Source: Hormiphora californensis
Lineage: Eukaryota > Ctenophora > Tentaculata > Cydippida > Pleurobrachiidae
DNA: 64,000 bases
NCBI GenBank assembly: GCA_020137815.1
Contig: CM035350.1
Location: forward strand, 6,893,447-6,957,446
Direction of reading: 5' to 3'
Shown here: positions 24,978 through 43,571 of the stretch, one piece after another
How the letters are laid out: each line of letters begins with the position of its first letter
Position numbering within the stretch: position 1 is the first letter of the stretch
Notes under the pieces: model-generated
Databases searched by the model: none
What the model saw: only the letters and a program-made list of their open reading frames with translations
What the model was told of the DNA's origin: nothing
Program-made: the position numbers and the translations under genes

Positions 24978-25982
24978 CCCCTACACACTTGGTAATAGGG
25001 TAAGATAAGGCCAACGACGAGCAACAAGGCAGGTGGCGGGAACAAAGAAAAAATGAAAGCGCCGTTTTAAACTTTAAAAAAGTCGTGCTGACAAAATCTT
25101 TCGCATTTTTATTCGCCGTGCCGCGCGCGCGGCGCGAAATGCAGCGCTTCCAAAAAGACAATTAAATTGTTGTGTTTTAAAATAAAAACTGAAGGCAAAC
25201 AGATCAGGAAACAGTCATGGCGACTGCAATCTGCATCAGATACATCAGACTCCGACTAAGCTTCTCGATGGTCAGAAGTGTCACCCTTTCCATCCGTGGT
25301 TTCCGTGGGAAAAAGGCTGAAGCTACATCTGACGATCTATGGAACATGAGAGTGTGTGTGTAGTCAATGAACAATTGTTTTTAATTTATTATTTTATTCC
25401 GTGATAGCGCAAGAGCGCATTTATTTTTATATCAACTGAGAACTCTCAGCATCAAATATTGTTTACGGGAGTGCTCTCCCCCCAAATAAAAACGTCGCGA
25501 CGTTTTTTTCTTATTTTTTGGATTTTTCCTTTCTTTCTGGAATGCTCTGCAGCCCGCCTATGCGCCAATCATATGCTACAGAAACAGGCCCCTGCAGGAG
25601 AGCTTTTCAATTTCAAACTTAGAGCGGTCCGTTAAGGAAGTTACCTGATCGCTGCCGCCTGCCGCACACACCGCACACACACCGCCTGCCGCACACACCG
25701 GACAAGAGATTTCACGGTGCTCTGAGTTCTCTTGTGTGTAAATTATACATTTAATTACCACTCAATGCGGGCGATTTGAACTTATTTATGAATCACTATT
25801 AGCCGAAAAGTTTAAGCTAGCGATTCGCCAGCGGCTAGCCTTACCTTTTTGCTCAGCACATTTCCTGTGTCTGTCCGGTATATAAACTGTCATTATGTTT
25901 TTTGTTTATGTTTAAATTTGGCACTGGGCACCATAATCTGACTTCCAAAGACTAAAACTAATTACCAACATACTACTTAGGG
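24978..25982. promoter_or_regulatory. Divergent intergenic region
   Basis: Separates the carrier (-) from the HROB-like gene (+). Features: a GCCGCGCGCGCGGC palindrome near 25120-25135, a perfect 20-bp palindrome centred on TCG|CGA at 25488-25507, GC-rich GCCTGCCGCACACACCG repeats at 25648-25700, and the short frame at 25217. Promoters for both neighbours must lie here; no factor site can be named. Confidence 0.45.
25217..25363 (+). CDS. Possible small presequence-like ORF or first exon
   Basis: A 48-codon frame beginning MATAICIRYIRLRLSF, basic, Ser-containing and almost free of acidic residues, like a mitochondrial targeting peptide, then FRGKKAEATSDDLW. It follows CAG by 2 nt, as real starts in this window do. 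It is either a micro-protein or exon 1 of a gene whose other exons I could not find before 25983. No family recognised. Confidence 0.3.
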   Translation: MATAICIRYIRLRLSFSMVRSVTLSIRGFRGKKAEATSDDLWNMRVCV

Positions 25983-27458
25983 ATGAGAATTAATGGATCG
26001 CCTTCAACGAAAGCTTTGTTTGGGTGTGACTCCCAGGATGATGATTTGTTTGAGGATATCGATATTGATATTCCTGAGCCCTCTGGATCTAGTAGCTGCT
26101 TCACAACACCAGTCGGAAAACGGCAACGAGTTACACCGCCCAGCAGTGTGGTAAGCAAAGCACCCTCCATCTCCCCACTCTCGGCTGCAGTTTCAAAATC
26201 TGTAAAGGGCCTCTACGGAAGTCAAGAACCTTCAACTCCTGTTCTATTGAGCGATGTCTGGGACTCAGTTCAGAAGATTGGAGATATCAACCCAGTTTTG
26301 GAGCAATTTTCAATTAGAAATGTAATCCGAGGAACGTGTCTTTATCGTGGGAAATCTGCCCACCTGACTGTGATGATAAAATCTGTTGAATGCGTTTCCA
26401 ATCAGGATACCTCCCTGATAGTATGCGACGAGACAGGTAACACACATTACAACCACATAAAAACACACGCTTCAATCTTACTTCATACCGCTTCCGTTTT
26501 TACACTTTCACCCACAACTTTCACTCATTAAAAAAACTGTTTTCTCCTCACAGGAGAGATGAGGGCAGCGGTACACCACAAAGTAAAAGAGAAATACGGT
26601 GGGTTGTTGGTGGAGGGTGCGGGTCTCCTTCTTCGGCAATGTACAATATTCTCCTTTATATCGGTACAAAAGTACATCAACATTACGCTACCTAATGTAC
26701 TGTACATTTTTAACAGCTCCAGTGCTGCTCCACCTCCTAGTACATTAGAGGGACACCTGAAGGAGGTAAGTGTTGCCATAGTGACCACAATTGTTTATCA
26801 ATGTGTGATTTATAACAGCTTGTGTTACCATGGTAACTCGTGCTGTTACCAGGTCAGAGAAGTGTTAGAGAAAAGGGAATCTGCACCGGAGGAAACAGGA
26901 GGACCGCCCATGATCAATACTCCAAACAGACCACCACCTCCAAGGTCTCGAACCAGTATGCCATATGGTTTGACGACTCCAAATCGGCAAGGTGGGTCCG
27001 GTCTAACCACTCCTAATCGGCCAAGTGGGTCCGGTCGAACGACTCCTAATCGGCCAAGTGGGTCCGGTCTAACAACTCCTAGTCGGCAAGGTGGATCCGG
27101 TTTGACGACTCCTAATCGGCCGAGTGGGTCCGGTCTAACAACTCCAAATCGGCCAAGTGGGTCCGGTCTAACAACTCCAAATCGGCCAAGCGGGTCCGGT
27201 CTATCAACTCCAAATCGGCCAGTTGTGTCTGATCAAGCTCCAAACTTGTTTGGGCCAACTACACCCGCTCGGAAGTCCTCCTCTGTCCTAACAACACCAG
27301 TGAGACGACCTGTGAAGAGGACCTCCAGCGGTGAGGCAATACCACCTGTACCACCACCACTACCACCTACTGGAAGGAAACAGTATATTATGAGCGAGAA
27401 GGAGAAGGAGGAGATCTCAAAACTGCTTGATGAAGTTGATGATGACTTCTTTGATTAG
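25983..27458 (+). CDS. HROB: HROB-like homologous-recombination OB-fold protein
   Basis: Three exons (25983-26436, 26554-26765, 26853-27458) in agreeing phases give 423 residues. Seen: an acidic N-terminal DDDLFEDIDIDIP, a central segment around residues 80-220 with GTCLYRGKSAHLTVMIKSVE and a GEMRAAVHHKV block, and a C-terminal LLDEVDDDFFD. This layout matches HROB (C17orf53/MCM8IP), which recruits the MCM8-MCM9 helicase to recombination sites; the central part is the predicted OB fold. Between them an 11-residue repeat (GLTTPNRPSGS type, about eight copies) encodes a disordered Pro/Thr/Ser linker. The 3' neighbour DNAAF2 starts 320 bp on, same strand. The start follows TTAG by 2 nt. Identity rests on pattern memory, so moderate. 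Confidence 0.7.
26970..27229 (+). repeat. 33-bp coding minisatellite in HROB-like gene
   Basis: About eight 33-bp units, each coding an 11-residue variant of GLTTPNRPSGS. Synonymous and few non-synonymous differences keep the frame. Confidence 0.92.
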
Positions 27459-27777
27459 AAACATATATCTTCACGACACATATTATAATACACACAGTTT
27501 ACAAATTAACTTATTAACAAGAGGGGACCGTGTGTTTGACACCGCGTATATTTTTGTACACGACGTGTAGACAGTTGTTTTTTAAAGCCGTGCTATACAT
27601 ATATTTCAATTATTCAGATTTTATCCCAATTCGATTTATCTATCTAACAAATATCTTTTTTACATTTCTAATCCGTATAATGGAATTGTTGTTTTTAATC
27701 GTCCGCCTGAAATCCGAATCTCGGATCTCTTTCAAACATTATCTAACCCACTTTCCCTCTGTGTAGTAGAGCCCATC

Positions 27778-34664
<6,887 letters not shown>

Positions 34665-35304
34665 ACAATTGTATAGAGGGATGTTGGGGGAGATACATTT
34701 TGGTGAATGAGTTAAGTAAGCAGAGGCAGAAATACTTTGTCAGGATCCTCGAGTGAGTTATTACTAACGACATCTGAGAGGAGTGCTTATTGTGCTGCGT
34801 TTATTGAACATGTGAGAGACAGAGAACATATTTCAGAGATTTGAGAGACAAGGAAGGAGAGAAACAATGAAGATGTTAAGTTATTTATATTCGCGTGTAT
34901 ATTTGACGGTTATGTTAGATCTTATTTTGCAGTTTTTGTACCCACCAAAAAGACGAATTTTTTATTGCTTATGTCATGTTCGTTCGTTCGTTTGTTTGTT
35001 CGTTCGTTGTTATGTCATAAACTTTATGATTGTTCGGAGTGAGGTTATAGGCGGAACAATTCTTTGAACTAGATTCAAAGGCATTTTCAATTCTTCGTTA
35101 ACTTTGTTCTGTTCTCCTACCGAAGCAGCAGTAGAGGTACTGAACTATCGATACATAGGGCACGTGCAGATCTGCATAGACAACACATCTCCATGCCTCT
35201 TAATGATAGTCGATATGACATCCATTCTCTCCATCTGCTTTGATCATACTCTATTCTCTCTATCTCTGTCTATCTTTTTCTACCTCTACTTCTCTCACTC
35301 TCTA

Positions 35305-35336
<32 letters not shown>

Positions 35337-35754
35337 ATTCTCTGTCTGCTTCGATCATTCTCTCTAGTCGTCATCCACATACTGTCGCCGTCCTCTCTGG
35401 GGTCTCTAATATATCCACACTAATTTCAACTTTTATTTAGTCCCTAGGTTTAGCCCCAGTCACTTTCATATGTTAGCTGTGTCCCAGGTACGTCCCTTTG
35501 TCTCCCTGGTTGTGAGGCAGAGGGAAGTTCTCTCAATCTTTCTTCCTTTTTACGTCAGACTAACTGCCAACTTCTATTGTTGGTGTCAAAACCTTGCTAT
35601 AAACAATGAACGTAGTCCATGCGGAGAAAACATGATAGACGGGGGAAGAGATGATAAGTGAGAGATGAGAAGGAGAAGTGAGAGAGGAGAGAGAGAGAGA
35701 GAGAGATGAGAGAGAGAGAGACGAGAGAGAGAAGCGAAGTCAGAGATAGAAAGA

Positions 35755-35802
<48 letters not shown>

Positions 35803-36410
35803 GAGGGAAGGTTGGAGCTTATTATGTGGTTATTATACTATGTGCCCACTATGTGGCGTGTGTTTATTGAAACTAACGATGTGCTTTATATTTCTCTTTC
35901 TCTCTCCCTTCCCCTTTTCCTCAATCCTATTAAATAGTAGGCACTACTCTTCCCCTCTACCCTGGCTGCATTAATATAATATAATAGGACTCAACTTGTT
36001 CAAACTTCAACAATTTGTTGTTGTGACAGTTTGTCATACCTGTTATTGAGCTGTCTGGCGCTCCAGGACCCATCTGAGCACACTCTGTCAGAGCATTGGC
36101 TCTGACAGAGCGCCATTGAGAATTAATCTGGTCTGGCGCCGGCTTAGACATCTGTGTTTTTGGGTTTCAATTAATTTCCTTGTTTTTTATATTTTTTTAT
36201 TTTTGTTTTCAGCTTCCGTATTATTGTGCGATTCATGGAGATTGGGGGGCTCATCCCTTTTGGTGAGAAATTGATCCCTCGATCAGGTCGCCGCCTACCA
36301 TTTTGTGTGTACATTCTGTGTACAATGTATACACGCGCGGATTGGTCTATCAATTAGTCGACGCGCGTTACCGATTACTCATTTTCTTGTAATCTTGTAA
36401 TCTTGTAATC
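34665..36410. other. Intergenic, GA/CT repeats, a palindrome
   Basis: Downstream of DNAAF2. Contains CT tracts (35260-35360), GA tracts (35674-35800), a perfect 12+12-bp inverted repeat around ATTG at 36083-36110, and CTTGTAAT repeats at 36388-36410. No convincing gene. Confidence 0.45.
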
Positions 36411-36419
36411 CTCTTTGTG

Positions 36420-36800
36420 CAGATACTGCACAGGTGTCAGCTCCTCATAGAGCTTGGGGGAGGTGCAACAGCACAACATAGAGCCTCCCCCTCCCTGGAA
36501 GCTATTCGTTCCCAGTCAAGTATCGAATTGTTGTTCTGTCGAGTGTATCCAGTCACCGGGGGTCGGTCTGGGAATCTCTCCAGCCATTTACCAAGAAGGA
36601 CTTTGAATGAGGCTAGGTCTTCTGCCGTATTCACGTTACATGGTAGGGTGTTCCAAAGTCGGGCCGCTCTGCAGGCGAACGAGTTATGGTACTTCGTTGC
36701 AACAGAGACGTTGGAACCTCAACTTTCTTTCCAAGTCGAGCATTGTTGTAGAACTTCACTCCAATGTTGTTGGGTGCGTTGCCTATTTTCTATGGAGAAT
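36420..36800 (-). mobile_element. LINE 3' coding remnant, second copy
   Basis: The minus strand encodes FACRAARLWNTLP, then FKVLLGKWLERFPDRPPV and RQNNNSILDW, the same tail signature as 2052-2345. Upstream coding (SVTILHRK and beyond) is already frame-broken. Old fragment of the same LINE family. Confidence 0.75.
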
Positions 36801-36889
36801 TGTGACCGAAACTGTTAACATGGCGTTTGTGAAAAAGTCGAATCAACTGTCAATTAAAGTAGTGAAGTGCAGTTCCGCTCATTAGATAT

Positions 36890-37152
36890 CCACCAACCTA
36901 AACGATTGTAATTATCCGAGACAAGTTAAGTTTCTAAATCTTTGAAGTTCCCACGCGGTACTGGTTGTAACAAGATTGTAGTAGTAGAGTTGTCTTGCTC
37001 GACCCTGCTTCAGGGCAGAAGCATTTTGAAATATTAAATTAAAGATTTCTTTATCATTCTTATACAATCCAATAACCAAGTTCACGAAACTTGGGAGCTT
37101 GGACTGTGGCAATTTCCGTGACCACCACACTTCATAATAGCTTAGTGTAGAT

Positions 37153-37189
<37 letters not shown>

Positions 37190-37660
37190 AGGGGAGAGAA
37201 AGAGACCGAGAAAAGTAAAATTAAGAAGAAAGATTTGATAGAGAGAGAGAGGGTTAAAAAGACCAAAAGGGCGGGGACAACCTATTGAATAATTTTTGTT
37301 AGAAAGGGAAAAAGGGAGTTGGGAAAGATAAGTTTTGTAAATTTAGCAAATGAGTCCATGTAACATATATACCACTACGTTTCCTCTGCCTCCACGATCA
37401 TTGCTGGATAGTTTGCCAGTCGCTCCAACCAACCAGATAGTTTGCCCTCATTAGACATCTTCAAGTGGTCCTCTCTGCCCTAACATCAGCACTTTTTTAG
37501 TTGTAATTACTTATAAAACCAATATTATTCATATTTATATTAAGTTTCCGACGCACAAATAAAAACTCGCACGCCACCTAGGGGGGTGACAACCTCAAAA
37601 AATCGGACTTTACACTTTTTTCGATTTACTAGGAGTTTTAAGCATTTTTCAGCAGCCAAC
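36890..37660. other. Intergenic DNA left of the Penelope insertion
   Basis: GA-rich tract near 37150-37250 and AT-rich DNA. The sequence at 37615-37655 pairs with sequence right of the Penelope element (46310-46355), so the retroelement landed within a pre-existing inverted-repeat element. Confidence 0.4.
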
Positions 37661-37706
37661 GTTATAAAGAATCATAAGTTTCCAAAATCCTGTTTTGAGT
37701 CCCCAT

Positions 37707-38731
37707 GTTTTGATACAATGAAAGGGGTTTATTTAGGACTGACGACTCGGAAAATTTATTTCAGGAAAGATAATACGGGACGGTTTCGACGTTTAAACGT
37801 CACATAAAGCTATAAATAAAAAGAAATGTTAGTTAATAATCACTCAATAAACTATACTACTCACTTTCTCACATCACCCCAAACCTCTCTCCTCTCTCCT
37901 CTTCTATTCGGTCGCTTATTCTCACACGTGAACTACAATTATAAACTGTACAATATACTCACAATCAGAGCAGAAAAGATTGTACTAGTTCACACTCGTC
38001 TTTGTTTTTTTAGCTCTGGTTTTAAACTTTTTATATAGCTAGCTTCAATAATCTTGCGTTTGATGGTATTCGTGGTAACCGCTTGCCAATATCACTCGAG
38101 TTTCAGGGAAGGTAGTATTCCTTTGTGTTTCTCTAGATAATGACAGGCGATACCATTACTTGGGTGTTTGTGGTGTAGTAGCGCTTTTGTTTTTCGAGAA
38201 AACGGTCATGAAAGGTGTATGCCCCCAAATAAACACCACATATACAACACGTGATGTTATACACAACACCCTTCCCCTCAGTCATATTTACCCGACTACA
38301 AGGACAACATACTTAGTTACGTTAAAACGGGGGCGGTCATGGGGGGCGAAACTACAAAATAGTTGATGTAGTTTCTTGCCAGGTGTTAGAACAAGACGGA
38401 CAGGTAGGCCTGATGTGCGGATATATGAGTTGATGTGATCTGTAAATGAATCGCTAATATACGGTAGAGTGATAGTACAAGTGCTGGTGTATTTTGGGTA
38501 TGTGAGGTGGTACTTACTTTACTGGAACGAATAGTGCGGGGGTTGGTGGTATCCATTGTTCTCTAACAGTTTGTCAACTTTCTGGCGAGATTCTTCCGCA
38601 TACTCTTCTGTTGAGGAGCATGTCTCGGCGGTCTGGTAGAACTGCTTGATTGTCTGGATCTTAGTGGTGGTGGGGTGGTGACTCTTGTCATGGAGAGTTA
38701 TCGGCTTCTTTTGAGGTTTTCTGTAGTACTT
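37707..38731 (-). mobile_element. Penelope inverted partial copy, outer piece
   Basis: Reverse complement of about 45175-46236: the endonuclease part and 3' UTR of the Penelope element. With 43141-43570 it once formed one continuous inverted partial copy, now split by the insertion at 38732. The outer edge is flanked 34 bp further left by GTTATAAAGAAT, also found immediately right of the full copy. Confidence 0.9.
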
Positions 38732-41700
38732 TTCAACACTACTTTAAACAAATTAATTTGAGTTTGCCGTCAATCGTTCCGAAACTGTGTTAGCATCTAT
38801 TCTCTACTTTAGATCTTGTTGGCCCTACTTTAATTTAACTTAAGTGTATCTGTGAAGAGTTTTTTTTGGGCCCGGCGTGCCCCGGGTGTTTTAGGATGAC
38901 CGTTACGAAATTAAAGACTATTTCACAAGAGTGATTTGAAGACGTGTTATAGGGAAGTTTACAATGATTTAAAAGGGTGTGATTTGTTAGTGGCCTTAAG
39001 GGGTGCCTTTTGTCCTCGCCGTCCAAAAACCTCGTTTTCCTTCTAAAGCCTGTACATATGCTTCCGGCTCGGCACCGTTTTCTTTCCTGGAGAAAAATGA
39101 CCTGAAGGGTCGTTTTGCAAACTGACCAAGTCGGGTTTTTCGACTTTCTGTTTTGGTAAAGCCTATGGGAAGGAAAAATATTGTTGGTGGTGCCCAGAAA
39201 ACCGGGTTTTACACCTACATGAAACACTACTGATATTACAATTTGGCATAAATTAGGAAGGAGGGTCAGGATTCTTGCTAAGAAGTGGAGTAGCAAACCC
39301 AAGTGGAAATTTCTTTTAAACTCGGTGGTGAACCCAAAGGGGAACTACCAACCCGGCTGTATTTCCCTAAGAGGACCAATGAGGAACGGAGAAAGTTTTG
39401 ACTCCTCTTGCCGGACTTTTCGTGTCTCTTCTCAGAGGAGGCCAAGAAGCTTGAACAAAGGTGACATTAATGATTTGAACCCTGATCTCTGGAAAGGAGA
39501 CTTCCTGGCACGATTTGGCAAAAATGAGGTATCAGGAAGCTTTACATGAGGAAGAAGCAAAAGTGGTGTTTGTGATGAAAAGCAGGTATGCATGATCAGA
39601 GGGCTCCGAGATCCGGAGGTTTTTGTCTAACAACGGTGATCCCTAAACTAGGTCTTCGACAACTTTTTTGTAAAAGAACGGTATCATGTATTCATGTATC
39701 ACTGCCCGGATAGGACTATAGCACCCGATTACTGTCCACGAAGGAAAATCCGAAATTGCTTTGTGCGGAAACACCCGAAAAAGGGGTTTTAAGCAAAAAG
39801 AACAATGAAAGGGTAAATGAAGTGTGTAAACGTGCGGCTGGGGATAAAAGGGGGATAAGAAGTATTAGACCCATACTGCTTCTAGTATTTGTCCCCCCGT
39901 ACATCAATGAACGAGAGGCTGATAGAGGACTTCGTGTAAGAAAGGGAAAAAAAAAACCGTACTGGACGAGGCCCCAAGGGGAGCTCCGGAAAAGATTTTG
40001 GAAGAGGGGGACTTAAATTCCGCTTCTAGTCAACAAAACTGGAGGTGTTTTTCACATCTGGAAGACGCGGATGTGAATTGTCCATACGGAAACTTTTTTA
40101 AAGCCCACTGACACGGGGAAACTCCAGGAAATCGGAAAGGAGGGATATTTTCTCTTTCCCCAGAGAACGGGGGGTGGGGGATGGGAATTCTTTTTTCGAA
40201 GGGTATAGTTCTTCGGCAGTGTCCGGTAAAGACCAGTAAAAGTCTTTCAAGTTCAAAAAGTTCTCTCATGACGGGGACCAAACCAAAGAAAAATCTAAAA
40301 ATTTTACCCCCCCCCCTACACAAAATCAAGACTTCGGAGGCTATTTTTCCTACAAGTTTGGTGACTCCCTCTCTGAGCTTGTTATAAAGCAAGGTACTCC
40401 GATTATTGCTGGGCCCCAAATTTTTCCGGGGTGCAAGTGAAACAATTCTTTTCAAGGAAAATTTTGGAGCCCCTGATTCGTTTGACCTTCAACAAAGGGT
40501 ACCACTTTTCCCCTACTCATAGGCATGGGGGAAACCCTTTGGATCGGTGTAACTACGAGAGAAACGCTCTGGAGACATATCCATTTTCCAAATGGGTACT
40601 ACTTCAGTCATTTCCTGGTGGGGTTTTTGGGTTCATAAACCCTGACCTTTTAACCCCCGTCTGAAAAAATCGGGGTTTTTCGAAATATGTGGAACAAAAA
40701 TGGTTTGGAGGGATTTAAAGGGGACTTGAGGAAAGCAGTTTTTGAGGAAGGGGGGTCCAGGGAGGGGTTGTGAATTCTACTTTGGTGGAAGGAAAGGGGG
40801 AAAAAAGCGAGTACCGGGAAAGGGGTGAGGAGGGGGAAAAAATTTAAGCCTGGGGATGGGGAACTTAGAGGTGCTCGTGAGAGGAGGACTGAAAGAACGT
40901 ATGGCAAAAAAAATATGGGACTGAGGTTTAAAACGGAAAATTTAACGATCTGAAAAACTTATGGAAATATGGATAAAAAAAAAGAGGTCACTTTCATCAA
41001 AGAGGATTTGGATCATCAAAGGAGTCCGAAAAAACTACAAAAAAAAGCTCCAGAAACTCCGGGAAAGGTGAAATTTTCCCTAAAAACTAGCCTAAGAGTT
41101 TGGCGGATGATTCTCACAGGGTTTTTTGTTCTAAATTACAAAAATTTGGAAACAAAATTAACGAAGAAACAAACAATGGTGACTTTTAGGAACCGGAAAA
41201 TTGTCATGCAAGTGGAAGGAATTCGAGAGGTATTGAAGAGGAACTTGTTTCAATTGTAAGTCTTGTCAAGTAAACTTGTGACCCTTTACCCCTTTTCCCA
41301 CTTGGTAGTGAAGGAGTGTAACGGGGGCCTTGCTCCCGTATTGACCCTGAAGTCAAAAAACTCTCTCAGCATCGCTAGCAGAAACTCTCCAGAAGGCGAC
41401 GTGTTTTTCCCACTATTTAAAATATCTAGGGACGGGAAGCTCTCAGTAAATATGGCCCGTTTCGAACTCCCATTTCTTTCTAAACTTTTAGAAGGGAGTT
41501 CTCCCGCACTTTTTAATGACTACCGGATAGCAATTCTCTTTTGGGCAAGCATCAATCCGGTTTTACCGGGTTGGGGCCCGTTGCGAAATCTGTTTGCACA
41601 GTTTTTGATTTTTATAGGGAGATGGAAAGGAAAGTAATAGCTTTATTTTTTTGGACATGAGCGCTGCGTTTTACCGGGATCACGGAAAGTTTGTTGGAGG

Positions 41701-43140
41701 GTTGCAGGGAAACGGTTCGGGTGGATGTGACTCTTCAATGGTTTTAAAAAGGGTACCTAGTTCTAGATCATTCAGATTCCCGTCGGGATTGTCTCTCGGA
41801 TCCCTGGCCTTACTATTTTAGTACCCCGGGGCCCCCCTTGGTCCAATTTGTTTCTACTTTTTAAGCTGTGCAAAATATTTTGGAACCTTATGGTCTTCGG
41901 ATAAACTATAGCGGGGACTCCCCGCTCTAGTAGTCGGTCCCCACGGATTCTTTTTGGCTGGGCTGAGGAAGGGGATTGAGGGGGGTTTTGGGGAGGGGAA
42001 AAAGGTGGATGTAGGACAGTGGTTAAAATTGCAACAGGGAAGACAAATTCATCCCCTTTTGGAAAAACGCAGTTCGTTAAGTAAAGTCTCTTTGATCCAG
42101 TCAACCCGGGGGAAGGAAATTTTTTCCCAGGGAAAGCATTTGGGGGGAAAAATGGTAAAACCCCGGAATTTTTCTTTGGGTCACAATTTAAAAATCGAAA
42201 CGTCAGGTTAAAAAGTAAAAAAACAGTTGGACGGTATTACGGAAAAATTTGGGAACTAAAAAATGTTTTGATGGGCCAACAAAGATAAGTTGGCAAAAAA
42301 TTGACTTTCGAATTGACACGTAACTTCTGTATTTGGGACTTTCCGGCCCAGTTTTTCGGGGTCCAAAACTCCCTTAAGCCTGTGTTCGCTTATTTCAAAA
42401 TCCAGGGCCCAGAGGATTACATGGAAAACTTCAGGAAGTTCATTTTTCCGATCTCCTACAGGCGGACTTAAACCTGTCTAACGCCCACAAAATGTTATGG
42501 AAAAACACCCCGTTACCTCCAGGAAATGGTGCCACTTTATGACAGTTTTGGGGGGCTCTCCAGGCAACAAAGGGTACTAATGTTACGACCGTACAGATTG
42601 AAACACCCCAAAATACCCGTATCAACGCCAACTCTAAATTTTAGACCAGGAATATCGGGTTTTTTTACCTAAGTTTTGGAAAGGGCTACCCCTTTAGCTT
42701 AGGTCATCCCCAACGTTGAAACCTTTAAAGGGCCCCCCTGAAAAAGACTCCTCTTTTGGTCATTTGAGTGGGGGAGGGGAACCCCATGACGAGTTTAATG
42801 TTTGTTTTGTAGTTTTGTGGGGCCTGCGGGCAATCGTGTATCCCCTCTCGATCATGTTATTGAAACACTACCTTTCCTTTTTTTTAAAAGGTGTAAGTAA
42901 AGTGTGTTTAATTTATAGCTACAGGTTTATGGGACCAGTTTATCCTTCAGTTTTATATGTCCAGTTAATTTAGTCTTACAATATATTGTTCTTTTTCAAC
43001 CAGAGTGTTCGTGTGTGTCATATATTTAATCGAGGATATACCGCTCTGATGACTCGACGGAGCATCGCCAATATTTTGACATGTTTCCGTCGGGTATGGG
43101 CGGTATACAAGCGCGGAATATTATTATTATTATTATTATT
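38732..43140 (+). mobile_element. LINE insertion, about 4.4 kb, with (ATT)n tail
   Basis: Interrupts the inverted Penelope copy and is bounded by a duplicated ACTT (38728-38731 and 43141-43144). It ends in (ATT)7, typical of some non-LTR retrotransposon 3' ends. Around 41645-41900, frame-hopping translation reads like a LINE reverse transcriptase: LDMSAAF, DHGK, LQWF, a P-G-PLGP block. No intact frame survives, with frequent breaks next to homopolymer runs. As the host copy is scarcely mutated, the decay may be poor sequence rather than age. Clade unclear (CR1/L2-like motifs, low certainty). Confidence 0.7.
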
Positions 43141-43570
43141 ACTTGTGGTGTACTACTCCCTCGTTATCTACCATTATCTCCGCATCTAGGAAGGGGGTCC
43201 AAGTTCCGGGGGAGGGGAAGTCTACCTCCCATTTGAGAAGCTGGTCCTGGTCCTGCTGTGCAATAGAGTTCACCATTCGTTCCGCGTCCTCTTCTGTCCG
43301 AGCAAAACTTCCAGCGTCATCCACATACCTGCCATAGAAAGTAAGGTGAAGGTCCACGTAGATAGATTTCCTCTCGAACAGGTAGACTCGGGCAATGGCA
43401 GCGAGAGGTGAGGGTTTACAACCCATAAACAATCCAACACGTTGTCGATATAATCTTCTGTTGTAGGTGAAGAAAGAGTTGTCTAGGACGTGCTCTAATA
43501 ACGTGTAAAGATCTCCTATATCCATGCCCCAAGTATTCAAATGGTCCCAGTGCTCCTTGGCCAATTCCAT
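43141..43570 (-). mobile_element. Penelope inverted partial copy, inner piece
   Basis: Reverse complement of 44748-45178. Its 143-residue frame, containing RYVDD and MGCKPSPLAA, equals the corresponding part of the forward element. It abuts the forward copy directly near 43571. Confidence 0.95.
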
Positions 43571-43571
43571 G

